Shown here one piece after another: positions 6,315 through 6,593 of a stretch of 6,593 nucleotides of DNA. The DNA is from Flavobacterium sp. (GTDB lineage: Bacteria > Bacteroidota > Bacteroidia > Flavobacteriales > Flavobacteriaceae): NCBI GenBank assembly GCA_005792865.1, contig SXQR01000148.1:1-6593 (forward strand). Direction: 5' to 3'. The notes beneath the pieces were generated by a model, which did no database searches, was not told the DNA's origin, and worked only from the letters and a program-made list of their open reading frames with translations. The first letter of the stretch is position 1. Every line of letters begins with the position of its first letter. The position numbers were made by a program, and so were the translations under genes.

Positions 6315-6593
6315 ATGAAACGGTTGATTGTCATCGCGCTGTTTTTATCGGGCCTTGCCACGGCCCAGCCACGTGACTCCACTGCCGTCCACAAACGATT
6401 TACAGCACGCGATTCGATCCTGGCAAGGCGCACGATCCTTTCGTGCTCATGGCCGATCCGTCGAAGCCAGGCTTCAAGGTTCCCGACTTGCTGCCGCCCG
6501 CTGAAATCGGCGAAGCACGCCTCGATCGCCGACGCAGAATGTGTGCGGTCATTGATGACACGGTCAAGGGATTTGAAGCTAGCGAGAGCGCAC
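6315..6593 (+). CDS. Start of a predicted secreted protein; frame probably broken, 3' end outside the window
   Basis: The ATG at 6315 opens a frame without a stop to the window end (93 codons). The first 18 residues, MKRLIVIALFLSGLATAQ, form a convincing type I signal peptide with cleavage near A17 or Q18, in the style common in flavobacteria. A polar stretch follows (PRDSTAVHKRFTARDSIL). Beyond codon 41 or so the translation turns rich in Cys, Ser and Arg, and the codon-position pattern is unlike coding DNA: by hand count the second position is as GC-rich as the third. A different plus frame reads better there, so an indel, a sequencing error or an assembly join near 6410-6440 is likely. I do not recognise the family. 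The start is fairly sure; the rest of the translation should not be trusted. Confidence 0.45.
   Translation, partial: MKRLIVIALFLSGLATAQPRDSTAVHKRFTARDSILARRTILSCSWPIRRSQASRFPTCCRPLKSAKHASIADAECVRSLMTRSRDLKLARAH

Noticed and set aside
1..6593. CRISPR array, tRNA or rRNA gene, insertion sequence ends, defence or other accessory system
   Set aside because: I found no regularly spaced repeats, no cloverleaf-like sequence, no terminal inverted repeats with target duplications and no transposase motifs; the window is mainly conserved housekeeping genes.

Overview
The window looks like a piece of a Bacteroidota chromosome, most likely a member of Flavobacteriia with an unusually high G+C content for that class (about half, judged by eye). 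Three things point there. LeuRS and FtsX closely resemble the flavobacterial forms I know. The gene order ftsX - DUF3098 - uppP - truB is typical of the phylum. The promoter-like elements match the Bacteroidota -7 consensus TAnnTTTG, and strong Shine-Dalgarno sequences are missing. Both window ends cut through open reading frames.

Layout: (1) 3-284, plus strand: 3' end of an unrecognised coiled-coil-rich protein. (2) 285-381: a compact convergent intergenic with two adjacent hairpins, likely terminating transcription from both sides. (3) 382-3222, minus strand: complete leuS, leucyl-tRNA synthetase, 946 residues. (4) 3223-3480: a 258-base divergent regulatory region with two perfect TAnnTTTG elements facing leuS and a near-consensus element facing ftsX. 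(5) 3481-6168, plus strand: four tightly spaced genes, ftsX (divisome/ABC-type membrane protein), a small DUF3098 membrane protein, uppP (undecaprenyl-diphosphatase) and truB (tRNA pseudouridine-55 synthase). uppP and truB overlap by one base. (6) 6169-6314: an intergenic with an imperfect palindrome and a promoter-like element. (7) 6315-6593, plus strand: start of a predicted secreted protein whose reading frame seems to fail after about 100 bases.

The plus-strand genes form one probable operon linking envelope work (FtsX in division and wall hydrolase control, UppP recycling the C55 lipid carrier) with tRNA modification. LeuRS, transcribed divergently, serves translation. There is no mobile element, CRISPR array, tRNA, rRNA or defence gene, and I see no undescribed system. 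The most useful leads are a 13-base promoter-like motif shared by ftsX and the terminal secreted-protein gene, the structured divergent region, the two-way terminator, and the unresolved frame at the 3' end.
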